A stretch of 37,500 bases of DNA from Chrysomallon squamiferum (taxonomy: Eukaryota > Mollusca > Gastropoda > Neomphalida > Peltospiridae), in contig CM022671.1 of assembly GCA_012295275.1 (NCBI GenBank), positions 25,240,322 to 25,277,821 of the forward strand, in the 5' to 3' direction. Position numbers and translations under genes: made by a program. The notes beneath the pieces are model-generated. The model did no database searches. It worked only from the letters and a program-made list of their open reading frames with translations, and was not told the origin of the DNA. Of the stretch, positions 32,981 to 37,500 are shown in pieces. Position 1 is the stretch's first letter, and each line of letters begins with the position of its first letter.

Positions 32981-33065
32981 ACTCGCGGTTTGACATTACA
33001 TTTTAATACTTAATTATTTACATCGTAAATAATTAAGTATTAAAATGTAACGTCAAACCGCGAGT
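32981..33065. repeat. Near-perfect inverted repeat (41-bp arms, 3-bp loop)
   Basis: The left arm, 32981-33021, begins ACTCGCGGTTTGACATTACA. It is the reverse complement of the right arm, 33025-33065, with one mismatch (the A in GACATTAC against the G in GACGTTAC). The loop is ATC. It may be a tiny foldback element or a replication-derived palindrome; a transcript would fold into a long hairpin. Confidence 0.97.
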
Positions 33066-33453
33066 AGTGATTGAGCACTGTTATTTATTGCTTGTTTTCG
33101 CTGACATTATCGGTTTGTTGAGCTATCAATATACAGCGATCTGCGGCCATTTTGATTTCACAGTTTGTACTGATTAGCCCGAACTAGGAATATTACTGCG
33201 TAATCCGAGACATTAAACAAAAAAAAGTTACATAGGATTTTAATTTTACATAGAGTCATTTTTACCTACGTATAACAACAACAAAATTAAATGTATTTGT
33301 TAGTATTCATGCAATAATAATATAAATGTGCCCAAACTGAATATAGGCAGATCCTACAGTTATTGCAAACGTATCCTTTGTTATAAATAAATAAATAAAT
33401 ATGATAAAAATAGAACGAAACAAGAAATGTCTTGTTAAATACTGAGTTATATA
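33066..33453. other. Intergenic, no gene seen
   Basis: Mixed composition. GCGGCCATTTTGA at about 33142-33155 resembles a YY1-type core, but no exon could be tied to it. An AAAT run lies near 33385. Confidence 0.3.
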
Positions 33454-34216
33454 CAGTGGTACCATGAGTTACGAGTTAAATTCGTTCCTGACCGAGCCGT
33501 AACTCAAATTTGCTCGGATATCAAATCAATTTTGCAGAATGAAATTAACTGAAGTACCATTAATCCGTTCAAGCCCCCCAAAAAACCACCCTAGTATTTG
33601 TAACATGTTTTTAAATAAGAAAAATATATCTATAAATGACAAATATTGTATAAAAAACAAACTAAAAGAGAATGTAATGACATAAATTGGTTTTGTAAAG
33701 TGTACAGGGTTAGGGTTTCGCCATCGTTTCATAGACAGAGGCCCGCAGCTTAGAAATTATATTAACGCCTTTGGCTGGAATTATAGCCTATATCGACTCC
33801 TTCTGCTTCAGTATGGTATATATAGTAAAAGTACTATGCTCCTACTGCCTAGCCAGATTGACTGCGCGCTCAACCATCTCTCACGTTTTTCTATGATTTC
33901 ATACTTTAATTCAATGGACATCATCCGCTTCTTCTTCTCAGCACTGTCCTTTGAACTCAGTTTCTTAGGATCGATGGAAATTAGGTAAAATACTGCACGA
34001 TACACCAGAGATGCTTCTACGGCGAGGTAGCCACGTGAAGCAAACGAATGAGACACGAGAAACTGGGTGGACGTTGTGTTGTTCGGCGGCGGCGTAGCTG
34101 AAGCTTGCTCGTAACTCGGATTTTGGCTCGCATCTCAAAGCAAAAGACTACCAGAGACTACTCGAAACTCGGAAAACAAGTAAGTTGGAGCACTCGTAAG
34201 TAGAGGTGTACCACTG
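33454..34216 (-). mobile_element. Complete non-autonomous Tigger/pogo-like element (763 bp) with TIRs and TA target-site duplication
   Basis: The termini are CAGTGGTAC... at 33454 and ...GTACCACTG ending at 34216, flanked on both sides by TA (33452-33453 and 34217-34218). This is the standard Tc1/mariner/pogo insertion signature. Subterminal repeats of GAGTTACGAG/CTCGTAACTC type add to this. A reverse-strand frame at 33808-34056 encodes a leader, KKKRMMSIELKYEIIEKRER, the start of a pipsqueak/CENP-B-type HTH, then shifts out of frame. No DDE domain remains, so it could only have moved with a transposase supplied elsewhere. Homologous to the copy at 20581. Confidence 0.85.
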
Positions 34217-34426
34217 TATATTACTTTGTAATAATATTAGCTCTCCAGTTTTATCTGATACACGGTAAAAATTAAAAAACACACAAAGAAAATAACATTA
34301 TCTCTCAGGCATTAAATATGAAATAGATTACAAAAGTGAATATTTGATACTCGGATTATTTACGTGAAATTCGCACAGTAAACACAACTCACATTCTGCA
34401 GAGTATCGAGAGGCGTAGTATTTGCT

Positions 34427-34616
34427 GTTGTAATGTCTTACTTTATTATTAGCAAAGACAGATCGTTGTAATGTCTTACTTTATTATTAGCAAAGACAGA
34501 TCGTTGTAATGTCTTACTTTATTATTAGCAAAGTCAGATCGTTGTAATGTCTTACTTTATTATTAGCAAAGTCAGATCGTTGTAATGTCTTACTTTATTA
34601 TTAGCAAAGACAGATC
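34427..34616. repeat. 38-bp minisatellite, exactly five copies
   Basis: Units of GTTGTAATGTCTTACTTTAT followed by TATTAGCAAAGACAGATC; the third and fourth copies carry GTC for GAC in the last part. Units abut without spacers. Confidence 0.98.
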
Positions 34617-34901
34617 GTCAAAAACATTTCAAACAATAGTTTAAAAACGTATCTCACACACAGAGACACACGCACGCATACATATACACACACAGACACT
34701 GAATGAACAACCAAAGGTACATTTTCTGACGTACTTACGTGAGAAGAAGATCGCTTACGGAAAACGTCTCGCTCAACATCGCAAATACTTTAATTAAAAA
34801 TTAATAGTTAATATCATGTTTTCGTAGATAAACGATATGTGATATAATTCCAGAAGAACGTAGACAGCATTCAGTGGATTTTGTTTCTCTCTCTGTAAGT
34901 A

Positions 34902-35652
34902 ATGGACGTTTATTGCTTTATTTTAATTTTCTCTACCTTTTTAACAAATGCAGGTGAGTTTGCCAATTTTTAACGTTGTTACTGTCATATTTAAATTCAT
35001 GTATGTTCAAAACATATTTATGACTCCACTTTTTCAGTGAGTCGTTAAATAATACATTGCTTCTTTCTTATTTTATCAGTTTATAATAATGACTTTACTG
35101 TTGGCAGAAATACAAATAGGCTGCTTTGAACGATGGCATCAGTATAAATTCTCTGATAAAATGTCAGCTCTCAACGTCACCAGCATTGTCGACTGTCTCG
35201 GTTTCTGCTTAAACAATTCCAGCTGCATAAGCGTCGACTACGCGAAGCATGGTACATTTTGTTACGTCAACCTGGACGGGTACACGGACACACAGCGGAA
35301 AATAACATTACTGAACGACCATTACAGAAAATATATGGAATGCAGTGTTGCCGGTACGTGCATCTGATCTCGTTTAATGAGACGTTATTCCTATTTTGAC
35401 CTGTCGCCTGTGAATTATTTTACTTCGTGTTTTTTAATATTACGGTTGTTGTTGTTGTGCTGTTAATATTGAAATGCATATTAATTTTGTGGTAATAATA
35501 AAATATGAGAGCACTGTACCAAATTCATATACAGACGGGGGTGTGTGCGCGTGTGTTTGTGTGTGTCTGTGTGTGTAATTATTTTTTTATTGCGTAGAAA
35601 AATCGGTAAGAATACTTCATCTTTGAAAAAATTCACAGTTTCATCATCATCA

Positions 35653-35705
<53 letters not shown>

Positions 35706-37458
35706 TAATGCTTGATATTTTTCTGTATGAATGATAAAACCTTAAAACCAAGGTATCTCATCTATAATTCAGAAAGAGACTGTTTAAAAGATTACCCAGA
35801 TAAAAGTTTTGTAACTGTCGTGACTCCACACAGGACAGTGTATGGAGTTAAAACTCAGGACGAGTGTGTAACAGTCTGCAGAATGTCTGTTAACTGCTGG
35901 GGAGTCGAGTGGGACGCTAAGAAAAGCCACTGCTACTTCTGGGACACAAAACCACTTTTACCTAAACATAAATCCAAAAGAACGTATTTGGTCAGGAAAG
36001 AGGAGAAATGTAGCAGACGTATTACAGGTACGTATTTCTTATTGTTCAGATTAGTGCTTGTAAAGGATCAGCTCTTGTTTCATTACGTGGGATAATACGT
36101 AGTTTACCGTTCTGATTAATTCTTGATGCAGGTGCGTGTATGTATTGTGCATATTAATATTTGATACCGGATGAGTTCTTATTATTACATGGGTTAATAC
36201 TTGATTCAAATACGTATTTTATTTTACGGATTAATGCAGGTAAATATTTATTGCTGTGTACGTATTAATACTCAAATCAGGAGCGTATGTTCTTGTACGT
36301 CTTAATACTTGATCCCGGTACACGTTTGATACATATTATTGTACAGATTAATACTTAATGCAGGTTTTTGTTTGTTGTTGTATGGATTAACAAGCGATAT
36401 AAAATATCATGGGAAAAAAAATTCCATATATTTCAGGTTCGACAACTACGACAACTGCAGCTGCTGAAAGTACTTCAAGGAAGGTTTGCACGTTGAGAAC
36501 ACAACAGACAGTGAACAGTGATCAGCACGAACGATTATATAGATATTCAGGTAAACAATCAACAACTTAAACCTTAAGTCACTGGCAGTTCTTTGCAGAG
36601 ATATCATATCCTTGTACTGATTCTTAAACAGAACTAATTTCAGAAATGTAGAAACACTGAATCCTTTTATTTTCTTTAACAAATGCTCTAACATGCCAAC
36701 ACTGAATGGCGAGTTGCTCCCCTTGTACTAAAAATCATGAATGTAATTAGATTTAAAAAAATAATAATAATAAAAAGCAATTAAATATACTTCTCCGAGA
36801 TGTAACAATAACAGCAACAGACAAGCAAACAAAAAACATAAAAAAATCCACAAGACAACAAAAAGCAGCATTACACAAATAAAAATTAAAAAAAAAAAAT
36901 CTGAGGATAAAACAAATAATAACATTAACAACAACAACAATACTACTATTACTACAACCACTAATAATAATAATAATCATAATAATAATAATAATAAAGA
37001 CAAATGCAGCAGAATTCAGAACCATGACCATTAACATCATCATCATTAGCAGCAACAACAAACATAAAACTGTAAGAAAACCACCCCTAGTAAACCATGG
37101 CAACAAAATTAAAGTAAATTAGTGTCCGTATCCGCAAACGGGGTTTAGGCTTCCGGTTTGTAGTCGTTTTTACAAACGTACTAAAAAGAAAAGAAAAAAA
37201 ATTACTCCTTGCAATGTACAACATAATAATTATCTGTTTACTGGTGTTGTCGTTTCTTACCTTTGATGACAGATAGCAGTTTGCATTTATATTCAAAACG
37301 GAAATTAAATCAAGAACAGTTATTACCACTTTGGCGCGGTTTATGAACGGTGACAAATAAAATCTGTGAAAAATAATTTGAGAAAAACTGGTTGCATGAA
37401 TATTGTAAAATATTTCGTTTTATTTTCAGCATCAACAAAATGCCATTTTCCTAAATAA
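34902..37458 (+). CDS. Secreted two-PAN/apple-domain protein (about 239 aa)
   Basis: Exons 34902-34953, 35108-35357, 35753-36027, 36437-36550 and 37430-37458 (TAA 37456-37458) close in frame. Exon 1 encodes a signal peptide, MDVYCFILIFSTFLTNA. Exon 2 and exon 3 each encode one PAN/apple-like domain with the same six-Cys layout. Domain 1 has GC, DCLGFC, SCISVDY, FCYVN and MEC, with potential N-glycosylation sites NVT and NSS. Domain 2 has DC, ECVTVC, NCWGVEW, HCYFW and KC. Exon 4 is a Thr/Ala/Ser-rich tail. PAN domains bind protein or carbohydrate ligands extracellularly; no catalytic domain accompanies them here. The exon 2 donor is uncertain. GTACGT at 35354 is the stronger consensus, but only the donor four bases later (35358) keeps the frame with the sole available acceptor at 35752. 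The 10-codon last exon is a weaker call. Confidence 0.7.
35649..35704. repeat. (ATT)n microsatellite just upstream of PAN exon 3
   Basis: ATC then ATT triplets, within the intron before the second PAN domain. Confidence 0.95.
36020..36395 (+). repeat. Degenerate repeat that echoes the splice donor, in the PAN gene's intron 3
   Basis: Six or seven diverged units of roughly 45-60 bp follow the pattern (C)AGGTACGTATT ... TTGTACGGATTAATACTTGATGCAGG. The first unit overlaps the true exon 3 donor, ACAG|GTACGT, at 36027/36028. Confidence 0.6.
36551..37429 (+). other. Last intron of the PAN-domain gene
   Basis: From the donor GTAAAC at 36551 to the acceptor TTTTATTTTCAG ending at 37429. It contains AAT, AAC and CAT triplet patches (36765-37060) and A-runs. 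The reverse-strand frames here are only translations of those triplets. Confidence 0.5.
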
Positions 37459-37500
37459 ATTAATAAATAGATAAATAAAATTTAAACAAATAAATAAAAC

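Noticed and set aside
33142-33155. YY1-like GCGGCCATTTTGA as a promoter element
   Set aside because: A single short match with no exon or transcription start that could be tied to it.
34427-34616. Possible CRISPR array
   Set aside because: Units abut directly with no variable spacers and the context is eukaryotic; it is a minisatellite.
36728-37106. Hydrophobic multi-pass-looking frames on the minus strand
   Set aside because: Poly-Ile/Leu/Met/Val from AAT, AAC and CAT triplet repeats in an intron.

Overview
The window is AT-rich eukaryotic nuclear DNA. It has short exons with GT..AG introns, very many di- and trinucleotide microsatellites, long poly-T tracts, degenerate minisatellites and two decayed Tigger/pogo-type DNA transposon copies. 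Nothing looks bacterial, viral or organellar: I saw no operons, rRNA, tRNA or CRISPR. The gene content (a mitochondrial pseudouridine synthase, a secreted two-PAN-domain protein, lineage-specific tandem genes) fits an invertebrate animal. A mollusc or other lophotrochozoan is my best guess, but this is inference.

Layout. (1) 41-5772 (+): the last nine coding exons of a disordered protein with repeated Pro-x-Trp-basic motifs reminiscent of phostensin/taperin-type actin-associated proteins; its 5' end is off the window. (2) 5773-13081: 3' UTR or intergenic DNA built largely from degenerate minisatellites and microsatellites. (3) 13082-23873: a lineage-specific cluster. Two paralogous, uncharacterised Trp-motif proteins point outward (13082-13834 minus, 22587-23873 plus). 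Between them lie three direct tandem units. Each unit carries a full-length small gene (A1, A2, A3) ending in a CaaX prenylation box, followed by a shorter, diverged A-like relic (B1, B2, B3). A2 carries a single-base frameshift. A3 lacks the CRE/TATA promoter kept by A1 and A2. A fourth unit is only a remnant, abutting a transposon. (4) 26356-31828 (minus): RPUSD4-type mitochondrial pseudouridine synthase in nine exons, with a very long low-complexity N-terminal insertion. (5) 31829-34901: its upstream region, a near-perfect 41-bp-arm hairpin, a complete non-autonomous Tigger-like element and a 38-bp x 5 minisatellite. (6) 34902-37458 (+): a secreted protein with a signal peptide and two PAN/apple-like domains.

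The most distinctive system is the A/B tandem array bracketed by the two Trp-motif paralogues. The A proteins should be prenylated and membrane-anchored, probably by geranylgeranylation. A perfect cAMP-response element 44-45 bp upstream of a TATA box precedes A1 and A2, and another perfect CRE lies upstream of the plus-strand Trp-motif gene. Shared regulation of the cluster is an inference worth testing. All exon boundaries are my own reading of splice consensus and reading-frame phase; every gene model given as intact closes in frame.
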